Under the pieces are notes generated by a model. That model was given only the letters and a program-made list of their open reading frames with translations, did not search any database and had not been told where the DNA came from. The position numbers and the translations under genes are program-made. This document shows positions 34,497 to 43,126 of a stretch of DNA of 62,848 bases, piece after piece. The stretch comes from Alphaproteobacteria bacterium (GTDB lineage Bacteria > Pseudomonadota > Alphaproteobacteria > Caulobacterales > Parvularculaceae), in the NCBI GenBank assembly GCA_030433215.1, contig JAUIMC010000009.1:1-62848 (forward strand), given 5' to 3'. How positions within the stretch are numbered: the stretch's first letter is position 1; every line of letters starts with the position of its first letter.

Positions 34497-35021
34497 TTAG
34501 TCGCCGCCCTTCATCTCCTTCACTTTTTCCTCGATGCGCGGCATGGCGCGGGCGAGAACGCCGGGCATCGTCTCTTGCGCCCATTGCGTCGAGACGGTCA
34601 TGGATTTTTCAACGACCTCGCTCTGCTTGGACAGGAACGACCGGCCCACCGGGGTTTTGTAGAAGGCGACGACGCCTTCAAGCTCCTCGAGCGTGTAAAC
34701 CTCGGCATAGATCGGCGTCATGCCGTCGATCAGCCCGTCGATCGCCGGCGCCATCTCTTCATTGAGGATCGCCGAGGTGGTCTCGAAGATGGCCTGAAGC
34801 TCTTCGTCCGACAAATCGGTCTCGGGCTTGATGGATTTGATGAGCTGCATCTGCATGGGCGCCATCTGCGCGGTGATCTGTTTGACCATCTGCTTGGCCT
34901 GCGCCAGTTCGATCATTTCTTCCGCGAGTTTCAGCTTCGCGGCGCTGTCGTCGGCGGCGCGCGCCGGCGCGCAGAGCGCGAAGCCCGCGACCGCCGCCAG
35001 CGCGATGGTTCTGAAAGTCAT
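34497..35021 (-). CDS. DUF2059 domain periplasmic protein
   Basis: A 174-residue secreted protein: signal peptide ending ARAAD (about residue 22), then an all-helical DUF2059 domain with AEEMIELAQAKQMVKQ, YTLEELEGVVAFYKTPVG and SFLSKQSEVVEKSM, the hallmark L-x-x-x-V-A-F-Y-x-T-P-x-G turn of the family. Function is unknown. ATG 35021 is used; an in-frame extension to 35081 would disrupt the signal peptide. It has its own terminator. The 116 bases upstream separate it from the end of the low-GC cassette. Confidence 0.9.
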   Translation of the reverse strand: MTFRTIALAAVAGFALCAPARAADDSAAKLKLAEEMIELAQAKQMVKQITAQMAPMQMQLIKSIKPETDLSDEELQAIFETTSAILNEEMAPAIDGLIDGMTPIYAEVYTLEELEGVVAFYKTPVGRSFLSKQSEVVEKSMTVSTQWAQETMPGVLARAMPRIEEKVKEMKGGD

Positions 35022-35137
35022 GCCCGTCCCCTTTTCGATTGCTTGGCTCGTCACCAGAGCAGATCGACCGGGGAGGGGCAAGGCGGTGTGCTGGGTTAGG
35101 AGAGCACTGTTATCCCAAATGCCGGGGAATGGTTGAC

Positions 35138-36724
35138 CTAGACATCATCGTCTAGCGCTTCAAATTTCGAATTAAGTCTTTTTATTTCCTCAGCAACTAT
35201 GTCTTCGATAGGAACTGATGTTGGCATTTGAATTTCTAGCATTTTCTTTTTTAACACCCCATAGATTTTAAATGCACTATTCTTTTTTGCTCTGTCGTTT
35301 TCGAATAATTGTTCGAGAGTGTCTATTGCAGAACGGCAAATTTGAGGGTGTTGGCGAGATAATTCGTAAAGCCAGTGGCATAGAGCGCTTGTTGCGTGAT
35401 TTGAAAGTTTGTTTTCAATGGCAACATCTGCCGCCTCCTTATATAATTTATTACCTTCTTCAAAATTTTTCTTCCTAATTTCTATCATACCCCTTGTGGC
35501 TGAAATCGAAGCTCGTGTTGCGGGATCGGAGCTATCAGCTAATTGGCTAGCCAGCCCTATCGATTCCAATGCATCATCCAATTTATCCAATGAGGCCAGT
35601 GCAAATGCTTTATTATTGTGTAGCGTTGGGTCAAAAGGATTAGATACTAAACCGAAATCTGCAAAGCTGATTGCGGCATTGAAATCGTGACAGAATTCAG
35701 CGGCAATATAGGTTCCATAAATTGCTGGCCGCAACGTAAATGGTTCATCAGCAGCCCATTCCCAGCATTCCTTGAGCGCCTTTTCCCACTCTTCATTTTC
35801 AAATGCATATCCAGTGCGGGCCTCAAAAGAGAGTTCAGTAGTGAGCACAGATGGGTCAAATAAGAAACCGATTTGGCTTTGGGCCCACTGAGCTTGGGCA
35901 ACGGCGTTATCATTTGGATTGACTAGGCTCATTTTGAATAATTTTTTCGCTTTAGGAATAGCCCCGTGTTTGAACTCAAGTGTGCCCATTGCACTGGCCA
36001 ACTCGGTGATTTGGCTTGGGTGCAAATCTAAATTTTGTAGCTTTTTTATGGGCTGCGCATGAGGTGATGATTTGTTTAGAATTCCTGACACCGCTATGTG
36101 TGCGGCATCAATCCAGGGGTCTTCGCCGGGGCGAACAGAAAGTATTGTCCGGGCCCGTTCAAAATCGAGCATGTGAACAAATAATCTAGATGCTGAGCGT
36201 AGTACAAAACGATTTTCTGGCGCAAGTTTCAATGCTAGCTCGGCATGGAAGGTTGCTTGTTTTAATTGAGCTATGCTTGCGTAAGCTAACGCAGTTTCAA
36301 TTTGTAATATCGCATTCGAGGGGTTGTCTCTGGCAAATGCTTTTAGGTGCCTAATGCGCTCAAAGAGTTGGGTTTTCCCTTGCTTAGGGGCTGACAAATC
36401 AAAAGACGACGCTGGGGGGTTCAGTAGCGCTTCGGCCAACCTCTTTAGCGCCGGAGTTGCATCGTCGTTTTGTAATATGAAAGTTGCGGCCTCTTCTGAG
36501 GGCTGCGTTAAGCCATAGGTTATACCTATTGAAATAAGGTCAGAAGCTTCTTCTAGGCGCTTGTTTTTTTTCCACCGTAAGGAATATAATTTTTGCTCAT
36601 TATCTAGCCACATGGTGGTAGGGCTTTTTTTTATAGCACTTCTTAGTTCCTCAGTGGGAGTGTTTTTAAGACTTCTCCATCTTGGTATAACTTCTCTTTG
36701 TTTGGAATCAGGCGGTTTTTGCAC
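35138..36724 (-). CDS. TPR-type helical repeat protein, partner of the adjacent kinase
   Basis: A 528-residue, mostly helical soluble protein without signal peptide. TPR-like units are visible at about 138-200 (ETALAYASIAQLKQATFHAE, LALKLAPENRF) and about 345-455 (NNKAFALASLDKLDDALESI, GMIEIRKKNFEEGNKLYKEA). The N-terminal 120 residues are charged and have no known fold. Base composition is far below the neighbours, and codons ending in A/T dominate. It starts with GTG inside the last codons of the kinase gene (17-base overlap), so translation is coupled. A plausible role is a substrate or scaffold of the kinase; that is inference. Confidence 0.82.
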   Translation of the reverse strand: MQKPPDSKQREVIPRWRSLKNTPTEELRSAIKKSPTTMWLDNEQKLYSLRWKKNKRLEEASDLISIGITYGLTQPSEEAATFILQNDDATPALKRLAEALLNPPASSFDLSAPKQGKTQLFERIRHLKAFARDNPSNAILQIETALAYASIAQLKQATFHAELALKLAPENRFVLRSASRLFVHMLDFERARTILSVRPGEDPWIDAAHIAVSGILNKSSPHAQPIKKLQNLDLHPSQITELASAMGTLEFKHGAIPKAKKLFKMSLVNPNDNAVAQAQWAQSQIGFLFDPSVLTTELSFEARTGYAFENEEWEKALKECWEWAADEPFTLRPAIYGTYIAAEFCHDFNAAISFADFGLVSNPFDPTLHNNKAFALASLDKLDDALESIGLASQLADSSDPATRASISATRGMIEIRKKNFEEGNKLYKEAADVAIENKLSNHATSALCHWLYELSRQHPQICRSAIDTLEQLFENDRAKKNSAFKIYGVLKKKMLEIQMPTSVPIEDIVAEEIKRLNSKFEALDDDV

Positions 36725-37805
36725 GTTCTAATCGCTCACTTAGCTCCTCTCTCTTAGATAAGAGGGCAAAACCAGAAATGAAGCGTTGTAAAGAATAAGA
36801 CGCGTAGTCGCCTTTTTTGCCTTCTAATGGATGACCTCGTTTTAAAGGGTCAGGATAAGTAAGCATCTCCAAGTTTTGTGTAAGGGTATCAATGGTTTGT
36901 TGGGATTCTTTTTGAGTGAGTTGTGATTTTAAGCACTCTCGAAAATCTCTTACGGCTCTCCCCCAAGCGTCTAAAATGTAAGGCAATGCATCTTCAAAAC
37001 TTCCTGTCCATCCGCTTTGGTTGCCCATGGTGATGGGGCGATGTTCCTCGCGAAGATTTGACAGAACGACTGGTGTGATCGGGGTGCCGGAAAAAAGGAA
37101 ATGCAGCATGCTTCCTAGCAAGTATATGTCACCCGCCCGGCGTCCAGCCGCTGCATTTTGTAATGAGAAGCCATAGATCTGCTCCGGTGGCGCATAAGAC
37201 TTAGCCCCAGGAATTTGTAGTCCGTCATGAGGTGCTTCGTGTGCTGAGCAGTGAGCCCTTCCTAAATCTGCTATTTTTGAATTGTTGCCATCGTTAAAAA
37301 CCAAAACATTTGAGGGTTTCAGATCTTGATGGGCTATTCCTTTAGAGTGTAATTGTTGAAGGCCTATAGCAATATGATGAAGAGCTGCTAGGCACCATGA
37401 TGGAGTAAGGCGATTGGTAAGGCTGATTTGTTTGCGTACGTCGCCATCAGCTAGTTCAAAAATCAAATAAAATACTTTGCCTAGAGGCAGGCCCTCGACT
37501 TCAATGTGGCCATCAGACAACGCGCGTACGACTCGACTCATTTTTGCGTCGCCGCATAATTCAAGAACTTTGCGTTCGAAATTAAAGCTTCGCGTCAGCG
37601 TTTCTAAGGCTGTAACAGGGTCTCGCTGTGTAAGAGCGGATGTAAAATCAAGCGCTTTAAAAAAGCCAAGCCTACCATCTTCATGGATAGCCTGATACCC
37701 TACTGAGAAATGTCCCCCGGTTCCGCCGTCGACCCGTGCGATCTTTTCTCCAATTGTCCAGCCATCTGTAGTTTTAAGGCCTTTTAGTTCTTCAAGTATT
37801 CCCAT
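36708..37805 (-). CDS. serine/threonine protein kinase (Hanks type)
   Basis: A 365-residue soluble eukaryotic-like kinase without membrane segment. Key residues are all present: glycine loop DGGTGGHFSVG (26-36), VAIK-type Lys 50 (GFFKAL), alpha-C Glu 77, catalytic loop HQDLKPSN (159-166, Asp 161, Asn 166), metal site DLG in place of DFG (Asp 180), PPE at 206-208, and the structural Asp 226 (AGDIYLLG). So it should be active. A C-terminal helical extension follows (about 290-365). GC content matches the TPR gene, not the genome. It starts 18 bases after the nrdA stop with no strong ribosome binding site of its own. Confidence 0.9.
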   Translation of the reverse strand: MGILEELKGLKTTDGWTIGEKIARVDGGTGGHFSVGYQAIHEDGRLGFFKALDFTSALTQRDPVTALETLTRSFNFERKVLELCGDAKMSRVVRALSDGHIEVEGLPLGKVFYLIFELADGDVRKQISLTNRLTPSWCLAALHHIAIGLQQLHSKGIAHQDLKPSNVLVFNDGNNSKIADLGRAHCSAHEAPHDGLQIPGAKSYAPPEQIYGFSLQNAAAGRRAGDIYLLGSMLHFLFSGTPITPVVLSNLREEHRPITMGNQSGWTGSFEDALPYILDAWGRAVRDFRECLKSQLTQKESQQTIDTLTQNLEMLTYPDPLKRGHPLEGKKGDYASYSLQRFISGFALLSKREELSERLERAKTA

Positions 37806-37823
37806 GACATCTGTTTATAACCC

Positions 37824-39761
37824 TCACTGACAAGCTAAACACTCATCGTAATCCGTCTTCGCGGCGGCGGCCATCATTTCTTCGACGCCGCCTGCGGGGG
37901 GCGCGTCTTCGGCGGCGGCTTTCTTGCCGTTGGCGAAGCCGGCGCGGGCGATGGATTTGGAGCGGCAATAGTAGAGCGACTTGACGCCTTTCTCCCATGC
38001 CGACCAGTGCAGCATGTGCAAATCCCATTTGTCGATGTCGCCGGGCAGGAACACGTTCACCGACTGGCCCTGACAGATGAAGGGCGAGCGGTCGGCGGCG
38101 AGCTCGATCACCCAGCGCTGGTCGATCTCGAAGGCGGTCTTGAAGATGTCCTTCTCGTCGTCGGTCAGGCATTCGAGATGCTGCACCGAGCCTTCATGCT
38201 CGAGGATCGAGGTCCAGGTGTCGTCAGTGTCCGCGCCTTTTTCGGCGAGGATCTTTTTCAGCGCCACGTTCTTCACCGTGAAGGAGCCCGACAGCGTTTT
38301 GTGGGTGTAGACGTTCGCCGGGATCGGCTCGATGCAAGGCGAGCAGCCGCCGCAGATGATCGAGATCGAGGCGGTCGGCGCAATCGCCATCTTGTGGCTG
38401 AAGCGCTGTTTCACGCCGCGCTCTTCCGCGTCGGGGCAGGCGCCGCGTTCTTCGGCGAGCACCACCGAGGCCGCGTCCGCGCCCATGCGGATATGTTTAA
38501 AGAGGCGGTTGTTCCATGACTTCGCCATGGCGCTCTCGAAGGGAACGCCCATGGTCTGCAGGAAGGAGTGGAAGCCCATGAGGCCGAGCCCGACGGAGCG
38601 CTCGCGCTGCGCGGAGTAACGCGCCTTGTCCATTTCCGACGGCGCGCGGTCGATGAAGTCCTGCAGGACATTGTCGAGGAAGCGCATCACGTCTTCGATG
38701 AATTCCGGGCAGTCTTTCCACTCCCAGTATTTCTCGGCGTTGATGGAGGAGAGGCAGCACACGGCCGTGCGCTCTTCGCCAAGGTGATCCTTGCCGGTGT
38801 GCAGCATGATTTCCGAGCACAGGTTAGACGTGGAGACTTTCAGCCCCAGATCGCGCTGGTGCTTGGCCATCTGGCGGTTCACCGTGTCGGAGAACAGGAG
38901 ATAGGGCTCGCCCGTGGCGAGGCGCACTTCGAGGATCTTCTGCCACAGCTTGCGGGCCGACACCGAGCGCAGGACTTCGCCGGTCTTCGGCGATTTGAGG
39001 CCGAATTCCGCGTCCGCCGCGACGGCGTGCATGAACTCGTCGGTGATGTTGACGCCGTGATGGAGGTTCAGGGACTTGCGGTTGAAGTCGCCCGAGGGTT
39101 TGCGGATCTCGAGGAACTCCTCGATTTCCGGGTGGTGGACGTCGAGATAGCAGGCGGCCGAGCCGCGGCGCAGCGAGCCTTGCGAAATCGCCAGCGTCAG
39201 CGAATCCATGACGCGGATGAAGGGGATGATGCCGGAGGTCTGGCCGGAATGCTTAACCTTCTCGCCGATGGAGCGGACATTGCCCCAATAGGTGCCGATG
39301 CCGCCGCCATTCGAGGCGAGCGCCACATTCTCGTTCCAGGTGCCGACGATATTGTCGAGCGAATCGCCGACGGCGTTCAGGAAGCAGGAAATTGGCAGGC
39401 CGCGTTCCGCGCCGCCATTCGACAGGACCGGCGTCGCGGGCATGAACCACAGCTTGGAGATATAGTCATAGATGCGCTGGGCGTGGTCGGCGTCGTCGCC
39501 ATAGGTGCGCGCCACCCGCGCAAACATGTCCTGGAAGGACTCGCCGGGGAGGAGATAGCGGTCCTCCATGGTGGTCTTGCCGAAATCCGTGAGCAGCGCG
39601 TCGCGCGAGCGGTCGACGACGATATCGCGCACGACCTTCAAAGCCGGCTTTTTGGCCTCTTTTTGGGCCTCCGCCTTGGCGTCTAGAGCCTGCGGCGCCG
39701 GTGCTTCGGCGTCCTGCGCTGCGGTGTTTTCCATATCCTTGGCGGCTTCTGAAAACGACAT
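37824..39761 (-). CDS. nrdA: ribonucleoside-diphosphate reductase, large (alpha) subunit
   Basis: A 645-residue class I reductase alpha subunit making dNDPs. It has GLPISCFLNAVGDSLDNIVG (first redox Cys), the NLCSEI radical-site region with SSINAEKYW, ERSVGLGLMGFHSFLQ, GGCSPCIEPIPANVY and the tail CLACQ that reduces the active site. The N-terminus is a low-complexity Ala/Glu/Lys segment rather than an ATP-cone, so the usual dATP overall-activity control is probably absent. The beta subunit is not adjacent. ATG 39761 is preferred over an in-frame start at 39896, whose extension is shadow-like. A pair of NrdR boxes lies 130-177 bases upstream. Confidence 0.95.
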   Translation of the reverse strand: MSFSEAAKDMENTAAQDAEAPAPQALDAKAEAQKEAKKPALKVVRDIVVDRSRDALLTDFGKTTMEDRYLLPGESFQDMFARVARTYGDDADHAQRIYDYISKLWFMPATPVLSNGGAERGLPISCFLNAVGDSLDNIVGTWNENVALASNGGGIGTYWGNVRSIGEKVKHSGQTSGIIPFIRVMDSLTLAISQGSLRRGSAACYLDVHHPEIEEFLEIRKPSGDFNRKSLNLHHGVNITDEFMHAVAADAEFGLKSPKTGEVLRSVSARKLWQKILEVRLATGEPYLLFSDTVNRQMAKHQRDLGLKVSTSNLCSEIMLHTGKDHLGEERTAVCCLSSINAEKYWEWKDCPEFIEDVMRFLDNVLQDFIDRAPSEMDKARYSAQRERSVGLGLMGFHSFLQTMGVPFESAMAKSWNNRLFKHIRMGADAASVVLAEERGACPDAEERGVKQRFSHKMAIAPTASISIICGGCSPCIEPIPANVYTHKTLSGSFTVKNVALKKILAEKGADTDDTWTSILEHEGSVQHLECLTDDEKDIFKTAFEIDQRWVIELAADRSPFICQGQSVNVFLPGDIDKWDLHMLHWSAWEKGVKSLYYCRSKSIARAGFANGKKAAAEDAPPAGGVEEMMAAAAKTDYDECLACQ

Positions 39762-39890
39762 TCCTTGCCCCGTCCTCGTTCTTTCGCCTTCGAAAAAAGG
39801 CGCAAAAATCCTTGCTGCCGGATTGCCCGAGAGGGCCGCATCCGGCGCGGCTGTTCCGTTTCTTTTGTGAATCGCCAACGCCCCGCGTCG

Positions 39891-39938
39891 ACACAAGATA
39901 TAGTGATGGAGGCCCGCACGGACGTCAATATGAAGTTA
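39891..39938 (-). promoter_or_regulatory. tandem NrdR boxes upstream of nrdA
   Basis: ACACAAGATATAGTGA at 39891-39906 matches the NrdR consensus (acaCwAtATaTwGtgt) at 14 of 16 positions. A weaker box at 39923-39938, keeping CAATAT and AGT, starts exactly 32 bases later, three helical turns, the spacing typical of NrdR pairs. NrdR represses reductase genes when dATP is abundant. Just beyond, inverted repeats GTTAAG/CTTAAC (39960-39976) and GGGGCGC/GCGCCCC (39977-39997) mark the end of the neighbouring gene. Confidence 0.8.
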
Positions 39939-40002
39939 GTCCATGGGCAAAAGTTTTTGGTTAAGGAGGTCTTAACGGGGCGCTCTCAGTGCGCCCCAAA
40001 GA

Positions 40003-41460
40003 TTAATCGCGGGCGCGGTTTTTCAAGCCTTCGCCGCCTCGTTTCGACCCCGTTTCCCCGGCCTTATCCCCTGAAAATTTTTTCGCGAAAGCGTCGGTGC
40101 GGAACCCCGACGGGGCGGCGGAGAAGCCGGTCGAGACGAATTTCACCGACGAATCGCGGCGGCGCCATTCGGGGACGTCGTCTTCTGTGGAAAACGCGCC
40201 CGCGTGATTCGCCGATGCGTCCTCAGTGCGTGAGCCCGAAAGCCCCGCGCGGGCGCCCCCGCCGCCGCCGACCCGGGCGCGGAAAACATCGACCGCGTCC
40301 TTGATGCGCCGGGTGACGTCCGCGGGGCCCATGGCGCTGTGGGCGGCGAAGCCGCTTCTGAGCGCGGTCAGGGCGTCTTCGCGCGCTTTCGCGGCGATGT
40401 CGGAGGTCAGGGGGCCGGCGAAAAAAGACAGGAAGGCGCCGGCGGCGGCGTAAAAGGCGCCGCCGAGGATCAGGAGATACGCCGCCCAAGGGTATTGCAT
40501 GATGGCGAGGGCGGCTTCGGGCGCGGTCTCGATGATTTCGGGCTCCGGCGCGATGGCGGCGTAGACCCCGAGCGCGCCGAGGGCCCCGCCGGCGATGAAG
40601 GAAAGAAGCGAGGCGGCGAGAACGCCGCCGCTTTCCCGGCCGGCGGCGCGGCCGAGAAAGCCGTTGAAAAGGCGCAAGGACTGGTCGTCATCCTCGCCGG
40701 TGAGAAAGCCGATCTCGCGGAAAAAGGCGTGAGCCTCGAGGGCGGTGAGATGCGCCCGGGAAAGATCGTCGACGGCGTCGGCGGGGCGGCTGCGCTGGTC
40801 CATGGCGCGGCGCAGGGCCGAAAGAGTGCGGTCGAACTCGCCGGCGGTTTCGGCGACCGCGGCGCCGAGCCTCTCGGCCTCCCGGCGGACGCGGCCGTTA
40901 TCCGCATTGCCGAGCGCGCGGGCGAGCGCCGCCGTGCCGAAGGCGACGCCGAGACCGGCCGCTGCGACAAGAAAAAAGGTCCGCATCAGCACCGCCGCGT
41001 CGCTCAACGGCGCGCCGCCGGGAATGACGGCGAGATCGTCGGCGCGGGCGGTGAGAATGGCGTTGTAAAGCCAGACCGACGCGCCGAGCCAGACAAGACC
41101 GATGACGACGCGGAGCCCCTGCGCCGCCATGGTGATCTCGCCGTTTCGGCGCTCCTCGATGCGCAGGGCGAGGCGGCGGGCGAGGCCGTGCAGGTCTTCT
41201 GTGCGCCGGACCATGGCGTGGGCGGATTCCTCGAGCAGCGTCGACAACGGCGCCGATCTGGCGCTTTCTTCCTTGCTCTCTTCGTCAGGCATGAAGGCCC
41301 GGGTCGGGTCCAGCGGCGCAAAGCCTTCGGGCGCCTCGGGGCTCTTGCGCGGGGCGGGGCCGCCGCCGGCGAGGCGCTTCAGGGCGCCCTCGGCGCTCGC
41401 GCGCATGGCGCCCAGCATGTCCGAGGCCTTGCCGCCAGACGTCTTGCCGAAAGCGCTCAT
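40003..41460 (-). CDS. hypothetical four-helix membrane protein
   Basis: A 485-residue protein. A cytoplasmic N-terminus (1-110, Ala/Glu-rich) is followed by a helix pair (about 115-135 and 158-185), a long cytoplasmic coil (190-275), a second helix pair (about 283-305 and 323-348), and a disordered Gly/Ser/Arg tail from about 395. The alternating helix pairs and soluble coil recall scaffold-type proteins, but I recognise no family. RBS GAGGGGAC precedes the ATG. It is in the same direction as nrdA but separated by about 240 bases containing the nrdA control region. Confidence 0.75.
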   Translation of the reverse strand: MSAFGKTSGGKASDMLGAMRASAEGALKRLAGGGPAPRKSPEAPEGFAPLDPTRAFMPDEESKEESARSAPLSTLLEESAHAMVRRTEDLHGLARRLALRIEERRNGEITMAAQGLRVVIGLVWLGASVWLYNAILTARADDLAVIPGGAPLSDAAVLMRTFFLVAAAGLGVAFGTAALARALGNADNGRVRREAERLGAAVAETAGEFDRTLSALRRAMDQRSRPADAVDDLSRAHLTALEAHAFFREIGFLTGEDDDQSLRLFNGFLGRAAGRESGGVLAASLLSFIAGGALGALGVYAAIAPEPEIIETAPEAALAIMQYPWAAYLLILGGAFYAAAGAFLSFFAGPLTSDIAAKAREDALTALRSGFAAHSAMGPADVTRRIKDAVDVFRARVGGGGGARAGLSGSRTEDASANHAGAFSTEDDVPEWRRRDSSVKFVSTGFSAAPSGFRTDAFAKKFSGDKAGETGSKRGGEGLKNRARD

Positions 41461-41622
41461 GGTTCAGGTCCCCTCTCAAAACCCGCGGAATTCCGCGGAT
41501 TTTCCCACGAAGACGCAGTCTAGAGGAAAAACCGGCAATGGTTAATCCCGCGACCGAACGGGCTCGCTTCCGTTCGCAGGCAGGCATAGATTCAAAAGGG
41601 CGGCGATCAGGGAGAGGCGACT

Positions 41623-42264
41623 ATGTTTGTTGGGCATTATGGGCCGGCTGCGGCGGTCTCGGGCGGGCGGATCAAGCTATGGCACGGCTTCGTCGCGGTT
41701 CAGTTTCTCGATATTCTGTGGGCGCCCTTCGTGCTGCTCGGGATCGAGCATGTGCGGATCGTCGAAAACTTCACAGCGTCAAATCATTTCGATCTCTATC
41801 ATATGCCGTATACCCACAGTCTTGTCGCTGCGCTCGCCTGGAGCGCTGTCGCGGGATGGCTTTACCACCTCGTCAGGAAAGGCGGCGGGCTGATCATAGG
41901 CGCACTGGTCTTCTCACACTGGATTCTGGATTTCATCACGCACAAGCCGGATCTCGAACTCTGGTTTGGCGGTCCCAAGGTCGGTCTCGCGCTGTGGGAA
42001 TACCGTCCGCTGGCGGTGTCTACGGAGCTAGGACTGCTCGCGGCGGGGCTTCTGATTTATCTGATGCGGACAACGGCAAATGGCGCGATGGGGCGCCTCG
42101 CGCCGATAGTCCTTTTTGCCTTGCTTGTCGCCGCGCAAATATACGGAAATTTCGGACCGCCGCCCGCAGGGCCTGAGGGTGCGGCGCAGGCGGCGATTAT
42201 TTCCTATGCCGTTTTCGCAGCACTGGCGGCTGTCGTCGGCGCAGCGAGGACGTCGAAATCCTGA
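41623..42264 (+). CDS. integral membrane protein, YdjM/DUF457-like (putative metal-dependent hydrolase)
   Basis: A 213-residue protein with about six membrane helices. It carries the pair PYTHSLVAALAWS and FSHWILDFITHKPD, the T-H-S-L and H-x-x-x-D-x-x-T-H motifs of the DUF457/YdjM group, where conserved His/Asp suggest a metal site in the membrane. Substrate is unknown. RBS GGGAGAGGCGACT precedes the ATG. It is 58 bases upstream of the thioesterase gene on the same strand. Confidence 0.78.
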   Translation: MFVGHYGPAAAVSGGRIKLWHGFVAVQFLDILWAPFVLLGIEHVRIVENFTASNHFDLYHMPYTHSLVAALAWSAVAGWLYHLVRKGGGLIIGALVFSHWILDFITHKPDLELWFGGPKVGLALWEYRPLAVSTELGLLAAGLLIYLMRTTANGAMGRLAPIVLFALLVAAQIYGNFGPPPAGPEGAAQAAIISYAVFAALAAVVGAARTSKS

Positions 42265-42322
42265 TCCAATAGAACTGTGTGCCGGGCTTGTGCATCCGCC
42301 AATGAGCGGCGACATAGCGCCT

Positions 42323-43111
42323 ATGACTTTGTCTTTCTCAAAACTGATGTCCGGCGCCGTCTTTGAAGACGGCGCGCTGTCAATGACGATTCCGCCCGAC
42401 TGGATGCAGGGGCGCACCACCTATGGCGGGCTGTCCGCCGCGATTTGTCTCGAGACGGCGCAGCGCGCTTTTCCGGATGCGCCGCCCTTGCGCTCGGCGC
42501 TCGTCTCTTTCATCGGGCCCGCGGGCGGGCCTGTGGAAGGCCGGGCGAAGATGCTGCGCCAGGGCAAGTCGGTGACGTTCGTGGAGGCGGATGTCTCCGG
42601 CGAAAAGGGGATCGCCACGCGCTGCGCCTTCGCGTTTGGCGGGGCGCGGCCATCGCAATGGAACCGCACCTTCACGCCGACGCCGGACCTCCCTGCGCCG
42701 GAGGAGTGCGCGCCCTTCATTCCCGACGGCATGGGGCCGTCCTTCGCGAAATATTTCGAGTCGCGTCTCGCCAAAGGCGGGCGCCCCGGCACCGGCTCGA
42801 CGGCGCACGATCATTTCATCTGGGTGCGTCATAAAGACGAGCAGGCGCAGGGCGTTGTCGCGCTCCTGGCGCTCGCCGACATGCCGCCGCCGGCGCTGAT
42901 GCCCATGTTCACCGAGTTCGCGCCGATCAGCTCCATGACCTGGATGGTCAATCTTCTCACGGATGCGCCCGAAACCCGCGACGGCTGGTGGCTGATGGAA
43001 AGCCGCGCCGAACATGCGGGCGACGGCTATTCGAGCCAGGACATGCTGGTCTGGAACCGCGACGGCGAGCTTGTGATCGCGGGAAGGCAAAGCGTAGCAA
43101 TCTTCGCATAG
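42323..43111 (+). CDS. acyl-CoA thioesterase-like protein (double hotdog)
   Basis: A 262-residue protein of the TesB-like double-hotdog type. The first hotdog contains WMQGRTTYGGLSAAICLETA (residues 28-47), then PLRSALVSFIGPAGGPVE and KSVTFVEADVSGE; the second contains SMTWMVNLL, WWLMESRAEHAGDGYSSQDM and LVWNRDGELV. Likely hydrolyses an acyl-CoA. ATG 42323 is used; ATG 42302, in frame, adds MSGDIAP and cannot be excluded. Neither start has a strong binding site. Confidence 0.85.
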   Translation: MTLSFSKLMSGAVFEDGALSMTIPPDWMQGRTTYGGLSAAICLETAQRAFPDAPPLRSALVSFIGPAGGPVEGRAKMLRQGKSVTFVEADVSGEKGIATRCAFAFGGARPSQWNRTFTPTPDLPAPEECAPFIPDGMGPSFAKYFESRLAKGGRPGTGSTAHDHFIWVRHKDEQAQGVVALLALADMPPPALMPMFTEFAPISSMTWMVNLLTDAPETRDGWWLMESRAEHAGDGYSSQDMLVWNRDGELVIAGRQSVAIFA

Positions 43112-43126
43112 CTTATTTATCGAGCC

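Larger units (their letters stand above)
35138..37823 (-). other. low-GC kinase-TPR cassette inserted at the nrdA 3' end
   Basis: Hand counts of three 60-base lines here give 33% (35401), 42% (36001) and 53% (37201) G+C, against 70% in an nrdA line (38041). The change is abrupt: it begins within the last few codons of nrdA (TGT TTA GCT TGT CAG TGA) and ends before the DUF2059 gene. I see no integrase, IS or terminal repeat around it. The two genes overlap and are collinear with nrdA. Confidence 0.8.

Noticed and set aside
41537..41544. CtrA-like half-site (TTAACCAT on the minus strand)
   Set aside because: A single half-site is expected by chance and no paired TTAA-N7-TTAA is seen.
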